A stretch of DNA of 64,000 nucleotides from NCBI GenBank assembly GCA_003235365.1, contig QJWJ01000289.1:1-64000 (forward strand), in the 5' to 3' direction. The notes below the pieces were generated by a model. It did no database searches. It saw only the letters and a program-made list of their open reading frames with translations, and had not been told where the DNA came from. Shown here one piece after another: positions 1-9,201 of the stretch. The stretch's first letter is position 1. Each line of letters starts with the position of its first letter. Position numbers and translations under genes: made by a program. Source of the stretch: Deltaproteobacteria bacterium (GTDB taxonomy: Bacteria > Myxococcota_A > Polyangia > Polyangiales > Polyangiaceae).

Positions 1-133
1 ATCACTGCTAGTTTGTTTACTTATTCCACTCCATTCCCAACCATTCGGAAACGCTGAACTTTTCCGCCGGCTTGACTGATGAGCAGGGACCAGGTAAGGG
101 GGCGACGGCTAGAAGGTGACGAGGGTGCAAACA

Positions 134-964
134 ATGCAGAAGACGAATTGGAGTTTTGGCCGTCGGTTCAGTGTCGCGGCAGGGTTGGTTGCTTCGCTGG
201 CGCTCAGCGCGTGCGGCTACAGCCAAGAAGAGTGGGATCAGAAGGTCCGCGAAATCGACAACCTACGCCAACAGCTTCGCGCTCAGCAGCAGCAGAGCCA
301 GAAGTGCGACGCCGACTACCAGGCGGCGCTGGGCGAGATTCAAGATCTCAAGAAGAGGCTCGTCGAAAGCGGCGTGAACTTGGACAACCTCACTCAGAGC
401 CTCGAGGAACAGACCCGCGCTCTGAACGAGTACCAGCAGCGCGCAAAACAGCTGGAAGCGATCAAACAGCGTTTCGAGCTGTTGCGTCAGAAGCTGCAGA
501 AGCTGACGCAGCTCGGCCTCACCGTCGAAGTGCGCGACAATCGCATGCTGATTCAGCTTCCCGGCGACGTGCTGTTCGCCTCGGGCAAAGACGAGCTGAC
601 CGACGAGGGTACCGAAATCCTCGCGCAAGTCGCCGAGGTCATCCGCACTGACGACGATCTTGCCAACCGCGAATTCCAGGTCGCTGGCCACACCGATAAC
701 GTCCCGATGCGTCGCGGCCCACTCAAGGACAACTGGGGCCTGTCGGCGATGCGTGCCCGCTCCGTGCTGACCTACCTGGTCAAGCCCATCGAAGAAGAGG
801 GTGGCGGTCTCAACCCCACCAACTGGAGCGCCGCGGGTTACGCTTCGACGGATCCTGTCGCAAGCAACGACACTGACGAGGGCAAGGCAAAGAACCGCCG
901 CGTCGAACTGGTGGTCCTGCCCGACGTCAAAGAAATGCTCGATCTGAACAGCCTGGCGAACTGA
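134..964 (+). CDS. OmpA-family peptidoglycan-associated lipoprotein
   Basis: Probable outer-membrane lipoprotein that anchors the envelope to peptidoglycan. The ATG at 134 is preferred over an upstream GTG at 116 because it directly precedes a lipoprotein signal with lipobox LALSAC (Cys about residue 27), and a purine-rich GACGAGGG lies upstream. The middle (about residues 35-140) is rich in Gln, Arg, Glu and Leu and looks coiled coil. The last 130 residues are an OmpA-like domain with the peptidoglycan-binding signatures GHTDNVPMRRG and NRRVELVV. A double hairpin follows the stop codon. The architecture (lipobox, coiled coil, OmpA) resembles myxobacterial cell-wall lipoproteins. MotB-like roles are less likely because there is no transmembrane anchor helix. 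Confidence 0.88.
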   Translation: MQKTNWSFGRRFSVAAGLVASLALSACGYSQEEWDQKVREIDNLRQQLRAQQQQSQKCDADYQAALGEIQDLKKRLVESGVNLDNLTQSLEEQTRALNEYQQRAKQLEAIKQRFELLRQKLQKLTQLGLTVEVRDNRMLIQLPGDVLFASGKDELTDEGTEILAQVAEVIRTDDDLANREFQVAGHTDNVPMRRGPLKDNWGLSAMRARSVLTYLVKPIEEEGGGLNPTNWSAAGYASTDPVASNDTDEGKAKNRRVELVVLPDVKEMLDLNSLAN

Positions 965-990
965 GCCGAAAACCGATCACGGTCGGGGCC

Positions 991-1043
991 GAGGGCCGTT
1001 GTGGGCCCTCATCAATTGGCAGAGGGCCATCGGGGGGCCCTCT
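991..1043 (+). terminator. Tandem pair of hairpins after the OmpA-like gene
   Basis: Two perfect inverted repeats lie side by side, 26 bases after the stop codon. The first is GAGGGCC/GGCCCTC (991-997 and 1004-1010, 6-base loop). The second is AGAGGGCC/GGCCCTCT (1021-1028 and 1036-1043, 7-base loop). The arms are nearly the same sequence, so alternative pairing between the two is possible. There is no T-run, so this may be a Rho-assisted stop or an mRNA 3' stabiliser. Confidence 0.55.
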
Positions 1044-1723
1044 CCTGCTGATCCCGCAACGTCGTCGGCCTCGTTGCGCGACCACGCCATTCATGATGGG
1101 TGTGGCCCGGGCGGGCGATCGTGGCGCCGAGTGTTCGGAATCATTCGGCTTGTTCCCTTGTCGCTGTCGCGGCGCTTCGCGGAATGGCTCGTTTCTCGAC
1201 ACGAGCCCCGCTTGAACGTTCTCAGCGCGATTGAGTCGATCGTGGCTCGGTCCGGTACGGAAGTGGGCGAGTTTGGGGTCTTTGTGGGCTCCAGCGAAAC
1301 ACGGCGCGGCAGTCTGTCGCGGCGTTTCTCTGCGCGAGACCTGGCTGTAGCGAACAAAGCGCCCCATAGTTAGTGGAGGCGTTTAGGAATTGCAGGCTCT
1401 GGGACTCGCCCCGTGTCCAGCATTCTTGACACGATCATACCATTTGACTACTTTTCGCGCCTGGCGGCGCTCTAACCAAAATTTGGTTCCCGAGCGCAAG
1501 CCAGTGCACACCCACACACGGGGCGAAGAAAACGAGAGACCACCACAGCTAACGCCGCCATCGGCCAAAGATAGGACCTAGTCGGAAAGCAGCCTTTCTG
1601 GCGATGGGGTGGAATAGGGTTCTACCCAGCGCGGTTAGCCAGGTCCTGCTGCGGAGTCGAGCCATCAGCGCGCCCGAACGGCGCTCTGGCGGTCTCCGGT
1701 CCCTCGTAGAACAAGGAGAAATC
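1044..1723. other. Gene-free stretch upstream of carD
   Basis: About 680 bases without a convincing gene. The open frame at 999-1373 has no recognisable domain and Arg/Ser-rich composition typical of chance frames. A palindrome AACCAAA-A-TTTGGTT lies at 1474-1488. A weak tRNA-like fold on the minus strand near 1390-1455 does not close its acceptor stem. The AT-richer part around 1430-1490 may hold the carD promoter, but I cannot assign -35/-10 boxes. Confidence 0.5.
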
Positions 1724-2230
1724 ATGCAGGCAAGCGCAGAGGTTGAATTCAAGGTTGGCGACAAGGCGGTCTACCCGGCACAAGGCGTGGCGGAGGTGAT
1801 CAGCATCGATGAAAAAGACATCGCCGGGTCTCGACAGCGCTTCTACGTGCTCCGCATCCTCGACACGGATCGGAAGATCATGGTTCCGGTCTCGAATGCC
1901 AACGCTGTAGGCCTGCGTCAGGTCATCAGTGAGCAAGAGATCCGCGAGATCTTCGACATCCTCAAAGAACGGACCATCGGCTTTGACACCCAAACGTGGA
2001 ATCGCCGGTATCGGGGCTTCATGGACAAGATCAAGACTGGCTCGATCTACGATGTCGCTGAAGTCCTGCGTGATCTCTATCGCCTCAAGGCGAACAAGCA
2101 ACTGTCCTTCGGTGAGCGGCGCATGCTGGACACCGCCCGCTCTTTGATTGTCAAAGAGATCGCCATCGCGCGTGAACAGACGGAAGAGCAGGTCAAGGAC
2201 GAGATCGAAGCGATCTTCTTCTCGAACTGA
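1724..2230 (+). CDS. carD: CarD family transcription factor
   Basis: 168-residue CarD/CdnL-type regulator that binds the RNA polymerase beta subunit and stabilises promoter open complexes. The ATG at 1724 follows a strong ribosome site AAGGAGAA (1713-1720). The N-terminal half carries the RNAP-interacting Tudor-like fold, starting FKVGDKAVYPAQGVAEV. The helical C-terminal part (RYRGFMDKIKTGS, then LSFGERRMLDTARSLIVKEIA) is the DNA-binding segment. Length fits the short CdnL type; the acidic HMGA tail of Myxococcus CarD is absent, so it is probably the housekeeping CdnL paralogue. It is monocistronic, ending in a clear intrinsic terminator. Confidence 0.95.
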   Translation: MQASAEVEFKVGDKAVYPAQGVAEVISIDEKDIAGSRQRFYVLRILDTDRKIMVPVSNANAVGLRQVISEQEIREIFDILKERTIGFDTQTWNRRYRGFMDKIKTGSIYDVAEVLRDLYRLKANKQLSFGERRMLDTARSLIVKEIAIAREQTEEQVKDEIEAIFFSN

Positions 2231-2294
2231 CGAGTAGCGCGGCCGTACCACCGGGCGCGGCCGCTCCCCACCGCCACCACGGTGATGAAATTGA

Positions 2295-2334
2295 GAAACC
2301 CCTGCGGGCAATGGACGCGCAGGGGTTTTCTTTC
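2295..2334 (+). terminator. Intrinsic terminator of carD
   Basis: A GC-rich stem with arms AAACCCCTGCG (2296-2306) and CGCAGGGGTTT (2318-2328), a loop of about 11 bases, and a T-rich tail TTTTCTTTC. It begins 65 bases after the carD stop. Confidence 0.9.
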
Positions 2335-2548
2335 GCTCTGCGTCCGTCGCTCTGCGTCCGTGTTTCGGCCCTAAATGAGCGTTCTCGATTTGTGAACGCT
2401 GACTCGAAGCAACAGTGAAATGGAGTCGAGCAAGCGACCGCAACCGGGGCGGGTGTTTTAGGCCCGCACGCAACGGAGGCCTAAAGAACCACCCGAGAAT
2501 CGTGCTCGCCCGTTTAGACGCGACGCGGAGAAACCCGCGAAGCTCGTC
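2335..2548. other. Spacer between convergent carD and a lipoprotein gene
   Basis: I see no gene. It contains a short direct repeat of TCTGCGTCCGT (2336-2346 and 2351-2361) and nothing else I can interpret. Confidence 0.4.
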
Positions 2549-3001
2549 TCATTGACGTTGTTCGATGGGCGGCAGCGCCGGAAACTCGACGACCACTCGC
2601 CAGCGTCCATCTTCCTTCACACAAGATACGTCTGCGACGTCTGCGGGGTTGTCACCGATCAGCGTGACCCGACTCCACTTACCCTTGGACTCCGCGGTCA
2701 CTCGACGCGGCTCGAAGCGAACTGAAAACCGGGACGGAACGAGCATCTCCCCGGGGCCTACTGGACGCCCTGCGGCGGCGGTCGCGCGGCGAGCCCGCTC
2801 GGCGAGCGCCTCTCGCCCCTCGGACCAGAGCAACTCGTAGGCAAGGCGCCCACGCTCGGGATCGCCATGCACGCCCTTCATTCGTTCGATGAATGCTTCG
2901 ACGACCAGCTCCGGCCGTGAATCGACGGCTTCGTGTTCACACGCGACTGAACACAACGCCGAGCACGACATGAGCAGCGAGACGAGGTGCCACCGAACCA
3001 C
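2549..3001 (-). CDS. Small lipoprotein of unknown function
   Basis: 150 residues from a GTG start. The first 21 residues form a lipoprotein signal ending CSVAC, so the mature protein begins CEHEAVDSRPELVVEAFIERM. The rest is soluble alpha/beta: a helix with paired acidic and basic residues (VVEAFIERMKGVHGDPERG), then beta-rich segments (SRFSVRFEPRRVTAE and WRVVVEFPALPP). This layout resembles small NTF2-like periplasmic domains (helices followed by a curved sheet ending in WRV), but I cannot name a family. It is convergent with carD, and no operon partner is visible. Confidence 0.72.
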   Translation of the reverse strand: MVRWHLVSLLMSCSALCSVACEHEAVDSRPELVVEAFIERMKGVHGDPERGRLAYELLWSEGREALAERARRATAAAGRPVGPGEMLVPSRFSVRFEPRRVTAESKGKWSRVTLIGDNPADVADVSCVKEDGRWRVVVEFPALPPIEQRQ

Positions 3002-3281
3002 CGACGCGTGATCTCACAGGCCGCGGCCGACCACAACAGGCCAATCCTGTGCCTGCTCCCCGCGGACATGGGTGGAGCAAGCCGGAACGAGTCGGGCGAG
3101 CCCGACGGCGAAGGTGCGTCACCGTGAACCCGAGGAGAGGGACCGGCTCGGCCGGGTTCGCTTTCCAGCGGAGAGCGGGGAACAGCCGGCCCTTGCACCG
3201 TCACCCCATGGGGTACTCAGATGTAGGTGAAAGTGCGCTCAAACTTGGCCCCACTTTCTGGGCACGGCTAGCGTTTCGCCC

Positions 3282-4283
3282 ATGCAAGACGAGGTCCGCC
3301 TGACCCTGCGCCGCGGCGTTTCCAACCCAAGCCCGATGGACCTGAAGACGCTGCAGCAGGGCGACGCCAACCTGCGCTGGGTGCAGGGAGACAACGCCCA
3401 AGCGTTGGTCGCACTGCGGCCCGAACTCGCCGGCGAGGTGACCCTGGCCTACCTCGATCCTCCGTTCCTCACGGGCCGGGTGCACTCGCGAGTGCAGCGG
3501 CGGCGCTGCTCGCAAACCAAGACCATCGAACGCACCGAGCGCGAAGCCTTCGACGACCGTTGGCAAAGCCTTTCAGAGTACCTGCGGCACCTCGCCGAAC
3601 GGCTCGAGCTGATCCGAGACCTACTCGCCCCCCACGGAAGCGTCGTGGTTCACGTCGACAGCAAGACGAGCCACTACATCAAGGTGATGTGCGACGAGAT
3701 CTTCGGACAAGACGCCTTCGCCAGCGAGGTGATCTGGCGCTACAGACGTTGGCCTGCAAAGACGAAGAACTTTCAACGGATGCACGACGTGTTACTCCGC
3801 TACGTGAAAGACCCCGACACCGAACCGCGTTTCAATCAGTTGTACGAGCCATTGGCACCATCGACGTTGGCGACCTGGGGTACCAAGAAGCAACGCGCCG
3901 TGGTGGGCGCAACTGGACGCCGCCTTCGATCGAGTACGACGCCCGAGCCGACACCCGGAGCTCCACTCGGCGACGTTTGGGAGATCGGCATCGTCGCGCC
4001 AGTGGCGAAGGAACGCACCGGTTACCCCACCCAGAAGCCCGAAGCGCTGCTCGAGCGAATCGTCAGCGCGCTGAGCAATCCGGGCGACCTCATCCTCGAC
4101 CCCTACGCGGGCAGCGGAACGACCCTCGCCGTGGCGCGGCGCCTGGGCCGTCGCGCGCTTGGCATCGACGAAAGCGCCGAAGCGTGGACGGCAGCTGAGC
4201 CGCGCCTTACAGCGCTCGGAGAGGTGACGCGACAGCGCGTCGTCGCGGCCGCGTCGCGAACACGCCGGAGCGCAGCCGCCTGA
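3282..4283 (+). CDS. Orphan beta-class DNA methyltransferase
   Basis: 333-residue site-specific DNA adenine-N6 or cytosine-N4 methyltransferase. Motif IV (YLDPPF, D59-F62) comes before the SAM-binding motif I (DPYAGSGTTLAVA, starting D273). That order defines the beta class (DNA_methylase N4/N6 family). TGYPTQKPEALLERI just before motif I is the usual lead-in. The long segment between them holds the target recognition region. Neither neighbour resembles a restriction endonuclease or specificity subunit, so this is either a solitary regulatory methylase or a remnant of an R-M system. The C-terminus is Arg/Ala-rich. Confidence 0.92.
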   Translation: MQDEVRLTLRRGVSNPSPMDLKTLQQGDANLRWVQGDNAQALVALRPELAGEVTLAYLDPPFLTGRVHSRVQRRRCSQTKTIERTEREAFDDRWQSLSEYLRHLAERLELIRDLLAPHGSVVVHVDSKTSHYIKVMCDEIFGQDAFASEVIWRYRRWPAKTKNFQRMHDVLLRYVKDPDTEPRFNQLYEPLAPSTLATWGTKKQRAVVGATGRRLRSSTTPEPTPGAPLGDVWEIGIVAPVAKERTGYPTQKPEALLERIVSALSNPGDLILDPYAGSGTTLAVARRLGRRALGIDESAEAWTAAEPRLTALGEVTRQRVVAAASRTRRSAAA

Positions 4284-4606
4284 CACTGACGGGAACCCGC
4301 CCCTCGATTCAGCTCGTTTCGGACTGGTGCGCTGCACCCCGGTGAGCAACCCATCTCGAGACGCAGCGTCCTGAGGAGGCTGGAAAGGCGCGACCTGCTG
4401 TGGACCCGCTCAGACCGGCCTTCGGCGACCCGCTGTCGTTGGGAAGTCGGCGAGGCTGCGCTCGACGGTTCGAAAAGCCGCCCGACAGTCGTGCTCGCCC
4501 GCTCGCCTGTGCTCGCCCATTCTGAGCGCTCCACGCGTTGAGCCCGCTTCGAACCCATGAGCGCGTCGCCTTGCCAGCGCGAGCAAACGTCGCTAACACG
4601 GCGGCG
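4284..4606. other. Gene-free spacer
   Basis: About 320 bases between the methyltransferase and the parvulin-like gene. The open frames here lack domains and are read-throughs of neighbouring frames. The parvulin frame itself is open back to a TTG at 4538. No clear promoter or terminator seen. Confidence 0.4.
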
Positions 4607-5689
4607 ATGTCGCCCCGCTCCGAACTGCGCCCTGCTGCCGACCACGCGCCGGTCGACGCGCGAGCGAATTGGGGGACCATTCTGCGGGGCATCCGCCGCG
4701 CAGCGCTATTGGCGGGTGTTTGGGCCGCCTTCGGCAGCATCGCCCGGGCCGATTCGAACACTCGCGTCGAAGAATCGAAATCAGCGAGCAAACCAACCGT
4801 GGCGCTCAGTGTCGGCGACACACAGATCAGCGTCGATGAAGTGCTCGCTTGGGTCACCGCCCTAGCCCCCGCCGACTTGCCTCGCTCGGGCAACGCCGCA
4901 AAGCGGGCCCGGGAAGTGTTGGAACGACACTTCGTGCCCGAGGCGTTGCTGACCGAACACGCGCGACGTCGCCTCGGCGATGCACCTGCGATGCGCAGCG
5001 CGCGTGACGTAGCATTGGTCGATGCACTGGAGCGCCACCTAGCGGAGTCGATCGAAATCGACCCGTCGCAGATTGCGGCGTTTTACGCCGCCAACGCCGG
5101 TCGCTACCAGCAACCCGAGGCGATCTACCTGTGGCGCATTTTGGTTGCGAGTGAACAAGACGCCAATGAGATCATCGCCAAGGTGAAGGACAAACGTCTC
5201 GGTGTCTACGAGTGGGGCAACCTGGCTCGCGAACGCTCGTTGGACGAAGCCACGAAACACCGCGATGGCTCGCTTGGCTTCGTGCGTGCCGACGGTACCA
5301 CCGACGTGCCTCAGGTTCGCGTCAACCCCGCGCTATTTGCGGCCGCCCACGACTTGCCCGACGGAACTCTGGTACCCACCCCGATCGCCGAGGGCAATCA
5401 GTTCGCCGTGGTGTGGCGCCGCGGCACGCGCCCGGCCGTCGAACAATCGCTGCAAGAACAGACACCCCACATCCGGTCCATTCTTGCGCGTGCTGAGCTT
5501 CAAAAAAGCCGAGCCGCGCTGGTCGCACAGCTCCGCGCTCAGTACGTCTCGGACGTTAGCGTCACGGCGCTGGAGAGTGTCGAGTACACGTTGACCGCGG
5601 CCACGGCGGTACCGCGGACTCGACCCGCCCTGACCGCCAAAGGAACGTCGAACCCCACGCCGAAGCCCGGCGACCGCGGCGACCGCTGA
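4607..5689 (+). CDS. Parvulin-like (PpiC/SurA-type) peptidyl-prolyl isomerase
   Basis: Probably a periplasmic folding factor. The reading frame opens at TTG 4538, but ATG 4607 better precedes the hydrophobic segment RRAALLAGVWAAFGSIARA, a plausible signal peptide cut after ARA. Residues 70-180 (mature numbering approximate) form the helical chaperone-type N-domain (VALSVGDTQISVDEVLAWV is the usual first strand/helix). A rotamase-like domain follows: YLWRILVASEQDANEI, then RSLDEATKHRDGSLGFVRADG, then FAAAHDLPDGTLVPTPIAEGNQFAVVW. The segment with DGSLGFV matches the parvulin core. A basic Pro/Thr-rich tail ends the protein. It stands alone, convergent with the rnc pair. Confidence 0.78.
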   Translation: MSPRSELRPAADHAPVDARANWGTILRGIRRAALLAGVWAAFGSIARADSNTRVEESKSASKPTVALSVGDTQISVDEVLAWVTALAPADLPRSGNAAKRAREVLERHFVPEALLTEHARRRLGDAPAMRSARDVALVDALERHLAESIEIDPSQIAAFYAANAGRYQQPEAIYLWRILVASEQDANEIIAKVKDKRLGVYEWGNLARERSLDEATKHRDGSLGFVRADGTTDVPQVRVNPALFAAAHDLPDGTLVPTPIAEGNQFAVVWRRGTRPAVEQSLQEQTPHIRSILARAELQKSRAALVAQLRAQYVSDVSVTALESVEYTLTAATAVPRTRPALTAKGTSNPTPKPGDRGDR

Positions 5690-5727
5690 GCAAGCGCCCC
5701 GCGCGACGACCCCTCCTCGTCGAACCG

Positions 5728-6159
5728 CTACTCTTCGAAGCGGGGCAGTTCCCAACCGAGCTGCTTCAGTACGGCCCGAAACAACTGTTCTTCGTCGCGC
5801 GCCAAGTTGAGGAACTTCAGAAACTCCTTGGGCTTGCGCTCCGCCGCGTTGCTCGCCGCGCGCTCACAGTTCTCCAAGAACAGCAGCAAGTGCGGGTGAG
5901 CCTGAACCACCTCCGGTGGTACGGTCATGCCGCCTGCTGCCCGCACCCGAGCTGCAGCCAAGTGGTGAACGACACGCGCCAGTTCCTCATCGTAGAGCTT
6001 GCGGCGCAGGTAGTTCAGCTCGCTGGTTCCTTGGTGCACCAAGAACGCCGCCCGGTCCAGATAGCTACCAGCCCACGCCGGCAGCGTCACCAAGCCGCTC
6101 GCGACTGCAACCAACCACGTCAGACAACGCCGTCGACTGACGGAGCCAAATGACGTCAT
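5728..6159 (-). CDS. Small secreted helical protein
   Basis: 143 residues with a twin-Arg-like start (SVSRRRCLTWLVAVASG) and a signal peptide ending LPAWAG. The mature part is predicted helical: FLVHQGTSELNYLRRKLYDEELARVVHHLAAARVRAAG, then a second long helix region with many Glu, Lys and Leu. I do not recognise a family. The ATG overlaps the rnc stop by four bases (ATGA), so it is translationally coupled to rnc. The coupling suggests co-expression, not a shared function. Confidence 0.75.
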   Translation of the reverse strand: MTSFGSVSRRRCLTWLVAVASGLVTLPAWAGSYLDRAAFLVHQGTSELNYLRRKLYDEELARVVHHLAAARVRAAGGMTVPPEVVQAHPHLLLFLENCERAASNAAERKPKEFLKFLNLARDEEQLFRAVLKQLGWELPRFEE

Positions 6160-6863
6160 CGAGCTGACTCCTCCCCCGGTTGACCTTCCGGCGCAACGCG
6201 CCAGTCGGCACCGGTGGCCAGAGCTGCCTCCGCCGCCGCACGCTCCGCGGCTCGCTTGGAGCGCCCCACGCCTTCACCGAGTACTCGCTCTCGCACGACG
6301 ACCCGCACGCGAAATTGCGGCTCGTGGGCGGCACCCCACGACTCGACGAGCACGTATTGAGGTGTCGGCCCGCCCGCGGCTTGCACCTGCTCCTGGAGTT
6401 GGGTCTTCGGATCTGCGACTACCCTCGAGAGGCCGGATGACACGATGCGTTCGCATACCGAGCGCGCCGCTTCGAACCCCGCGTCGAGGTAGGCCGCCGC
6501 GATCAACGCTTCGACGGCGTCTGACAACACGTTTGTGCCGCTGCGGATCCCAGTCACTTCTGCACCACGCCCAACCTTGAGCGCCGCGGGCACGCCATTC
6601 TTTCGCCCGAACTCCGCGAGCGCCTCGGCGTTCACCAATTGCGCCCTGCGCCGCGTCAACTCGCCTTCGTGTGCGTCGGGAAACGTCCGCCACAGGGCCT
6701 CACTGGCGCAAAGTTGCAGCACCGCATCACCCAGAAACTCCAAACGCTGGTAGTGACGACCGCGGCGGGTTTCATTGCTGAAACTGGGGTGCGTCAGGGC
6801 CTCTTCGAGGTGCGGTCCGTTCGGTGGAATGCAGAAGTTTTGAGCGACGAGTTCCAGGTCCAT
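6156..6863 (-). CDS. rnc: Ribonuclease III
   Basis: Endonuclease that cleaves double-stranded RNA, for example rRNA precursors. The frame is open to 6956, but ATG 6863 (MDLELVAQNF) gives the normal length of 235 residues. The catalytic signature HYQRLEFLGDAVLQ (E42, D46) is intact, and the second acidic cluster is NVLSDAVEALIAAAYLDAG. Residues from about 155 form a double-stranded-RNA-binding domain (DPKTQLQEQVQAAGG to RSKRAAERAAAEAAL). It is the first gene of a two-gene unit with the small secreted protein, and diverges from the zinc-ribbon membrane gene. Confidence 0.96.
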   Translation of the reverse strand: MDLELVAQNFCIPPNGPHLEEALTHPSFSNETRRGRHYQRLEFLGDAVLQLCASEALWRTFPDAHEGELTRRRAQLVNAEALAEFGRKNGVPAALKVGRGAEVTGIRSGTNVLSDAVEALIAAAYLDAGFEAARSVCERIVSSGLSRVVADPKTQLQEQVQAAGGPTPQYVLVESWGAAHEPQFRVRVVVRERVLGEGVGRSKRAAERAAAEAALATGADWRVAPEGQPGEESAR

Positions 6864-7058
6864 GGTGTGCTCCGATGCACGCGCTATTCGTAACACGCCC
6901 GAGCCCGCGCCGTCAGTCTCGACGAAGGGTAGCCGAGCCATCGACGGAGACTGCAACGGAACGAAACACCGGGCAGCACGCCGGGATCACCCAGAGTCCG
7001 ACACCCGCCTTTCAGGATTGCGGCCGCAACCGAAGCCATTCCGCGGTAGGCTGCAAGC

Positions 7059-7772
7059 ATGTCGACCACCCTGGTGGCATGCCCGTTCTGTCGCGAGCTC
7101 TACGAGCGTGGCGAGGCTGAAATGTGCCCAGTTTGTGGGGTGGTGCTGCGACCACTGCACGATTTGCCCCCCTCGTTCGAGGCGCGGGAACAACAGGCCG
7201 CCCTGTGGGAACAAACCGCTCCGGACGATCGTCCGTTACCACTTCACCACTTCGGGCGCGGGCGCGCACTGGTGTTGGGCTGTTCGCTGCTCGGACTGGG
7301 GCTGTTTTTTGCGCCATGGATCGTGCTGACCAAGCCGGAACTGATCACCCTCAGCGGCTTTGACTTGGCCGGCGCGCGCGGTTTCTGGTTCGCCGGCGGA
7401 GCAGTAGGTTGGTTCATCATGCTGCCGCTAGTGATCACGCGCCGCACCATCAACCAGATGCGCGGGGCGCGACTAGTGATCACCCTGTTCAGCTCGCTGA
7501 CGGCCTTCCAGGCGTTGCTGCTGTGGGCCTTGTCGCCGACCGATGCGCTGGTCCCCCTCAGCTACAGCTGGGGTTGGGGCTTTCAGGCCAGTACGGTGGT
7601 GAGCGTCGTCGCCACCGCCCTGGCAATGCGGTTCGGGGGGCCCTCGACGCCGCCGCTGCCGAGCCCCAGCATCGCTTCCGTCGTTCCTCCCGCCGAGAAG
7701 CCGGCGGAGGTCGCGGCCGACAACGAGGCGGACAACGAAACCGACAACGAACGGCGACCGACCATCCACTAA
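7059..7772 (+). CDS. Zinc-ribbon membrane protein
   Basis: 237 residues. Residues 8-27 form a four-cysteine zinc ribbon (CPFCRELY then MCPVCG). Four hydrophobic segments follow at about 72-92, 105-125, 140-160 and 170-190, and then a Pro/Ala/Asn/Asp-rich tail with repeated ADNEADNETDNE. The layout (cytoplasmic Zn ribbon plus four helices) is common in uncharacterised myxobacterial membrane proteins. No enzymatic motif is visible. It is transcribed divergently from rnc across a 195-base spacer. Confidence 0.78.
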   Translation: MSTTLVACPFCRELYERGEAEMCPVCGVVLRPLHDLPPSFEAREQQAALWEQTAPDDRPLPLHHFGRGRALVLGCSLLGLGLFFAPWIVLTKPELITLSGFDLAGARGFWFAGGAVGWFIMLPLVITRRTINQMRGARLVITLFSSLTAFQALLLWALSPTDALVPLSYSWGWGFQASTVVSVVATALAMRFGGPSTPPLPSPSIASVVPPAEKPAEVAADNEADNETDNERRPTIH

Positions 7773-7839
7773 CGGAAACGGGACTTCGCGACGCCCGTCA
7801 CCCAACGGCGGGCCAGCGCCTCGACTTCAGGCACAGCCT

Positions 7840-9012
7840 TCAGAACGAGACACCGAGTTCGATGGCCAGCTGCCACTGGCCGGGCACCGACTTGCAGTTG
7901 TCCCCGTTGTCGTCGCAATCGCTGAGCGCCTTTTCGTCCGCGGCGCTCGTTTGGGCATCCGCGGGATCGACGATATCGGTCATGAATTGCGCCCCGGCGC
8001 TGATGAACTCGTAGCGATACTCCAACCCGAACAACAGCCGTTGCCGCTCGAGATCGGCCTTGTCGAACACGACGTTGTTGTTGAAGTCGAGCGAGCTTCC
8101 GCCGTAACACAGCGCCTGTCCGTCGAAGTCTTGATTGTTCGTGACGCCTTCACGCGGGATGTTTTGCCCGCCGTAGCCACAGTACCCCAAAGGATCGGTT
8201 GCAGGGGTCAGATCGATGACGCCCGAGCGCCCGAAGATCCACAGGTACTGGTAGCCGATGATCGGCGTGATCGTGAAAGCGTCGGCAATGGTGAACGGCT
8301 TCGACACGCGCCCATCGAGCGCGACCGTCGTCAGTTGCAACTGATCCGTGCCAGAAAGCGTGCGAATACCCCCACCGACGGCAAAGTCGGGAACGACGCC
8401 CCCAATCCCCTTGCGGAAGCCTTCGAGCAGGCTGATGCGAATGTCGGCACCGCCGTTGATGATGCTGCTCTCGGGTACGAACCCCACGTTGGCCAGCGCT
8501 TCCACACCCAGCCCGAAGTTCTTTCGGATGTTGAGCGAATACAACTGGATCACCGACGGCGGATTGCCGAACACCGCCGCGGCACCGGTCGAATCGTCCC
8601 GATCGCCCTGGGTGCCGAGTTTCCAATAATCCTGCTCGTCGTGGATCTTCGTGTACGTGCCCTGTAACGACACGTTGAATCCGCCAAACCCCGTGGTTCG
8701 CGCACCGTAGGTCGAGGCGGGCGCGAGCGCGAAGCCCCACTCGTTGACCAACCGCTTGAACGCTTGCTCGTCGGGCGCGCAGAGCCCGTCCCGGCGCGGC
8801 AAGCCCATGGCTGCATAGGCATCAGCGATCTGCTTGCGCTTGTCCTCGTCGTCTTCGATTTCGCCGAATCGACCGCCAGTGGGCTCGTGACAAGCGGGCA
8901 AGACGACGAGCCGCGACAACGCGGGGTCCAGTGAATCGGCGCTTGCGGGCCAGGCGAACGAAAGCCCCAACCCCAGCGCGGCACACGCCGCTATATACGC
9001 CCGATTTCGCAA
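7840..9012 (-). CDS. Outer-membrane barrel-type protein
   Basis: 390 residues from a TTG start immediately before a good signal peptide (AYIAACAALGLGLSFAWPASA). The mature protein begins with a short helical, charged region (residues 30-100), then alternates polar and hydrophobic residues as in barrel strands, and ends LAIELGVSF with the C-terminal aromatic typical of outer-membrane proteins. The sequence includes long loops rich in Asp and Asn. No family recognised. It is convergent with the zinc-ribbon gene. Confidence 0.72.
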   Translation of the reverse strand: MRNRAYIAACAALGLGLSFAWPASADSLDPALSRLVVLPACHEPTGGRFGEIEDDEDKRKQIADAYAAMGLPRRDGLCAPDEQAFKRLVNEWGFALAPASTYGARTTGFGGFNVSLQGTYTKIHDEQDYWKLGTQGDRDDSTGAAAVFGNPPSVIQLYSLNIRKNFGLGVEALANVGFVPESSIINGGADIRISLLEGFRKGIGGVVPDFAVGGGIRTLSGTDQLQLTTVALDGRVSKPFTIADAFTITPIIGYQYLWIFGRSGVIDLTPATDPLGYCGYGGQNIPREGVTNNQDFDGQALCYGGSSLDFNNNVVFDKADLERQRLLFGLEYRYEFISAGAQFMTDIVDPADAQTSAADEKALSDCDDNGDNCKSVPGQWQLAIELGVSF

Positions 9013-9201
9013 GCCAAACTCCGACCGGGAGGCTACTTGGGGAGAGGGACGCGCGTCAAGCTACAGCACCCCGCGCCGCCAGCGACCAAGCGTGCGTCGA
9101 AGCGCGTCACGATGTGGCCAAAGCGCGCCGTTTTCGGCACCGCTCCGAAAGAGCAAAACCAGTCGAGTACGCGCCGACGAGCTCAGCTATGACAGGCGGC
9201 C

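Noticed and set aside
999-1373. 124-residue open frame
   Set aside because: No signal, domain or credible start, and it runs through the double hairpin. Composition is that of chance frames in GC-rich DNA.
1390-1455. tRNA-like fold on the minus strand
   Set aside because: It has a D-arm-like AATGGTA segment, a GTGTC/GACAC stem and GGGGCGAGTCCC resembling a T arm, but the anticodon loop would be 10 bases, the T loop is one base short and the acceptor arms do not pair. Perhaps a decayed tRNA; not annotated.
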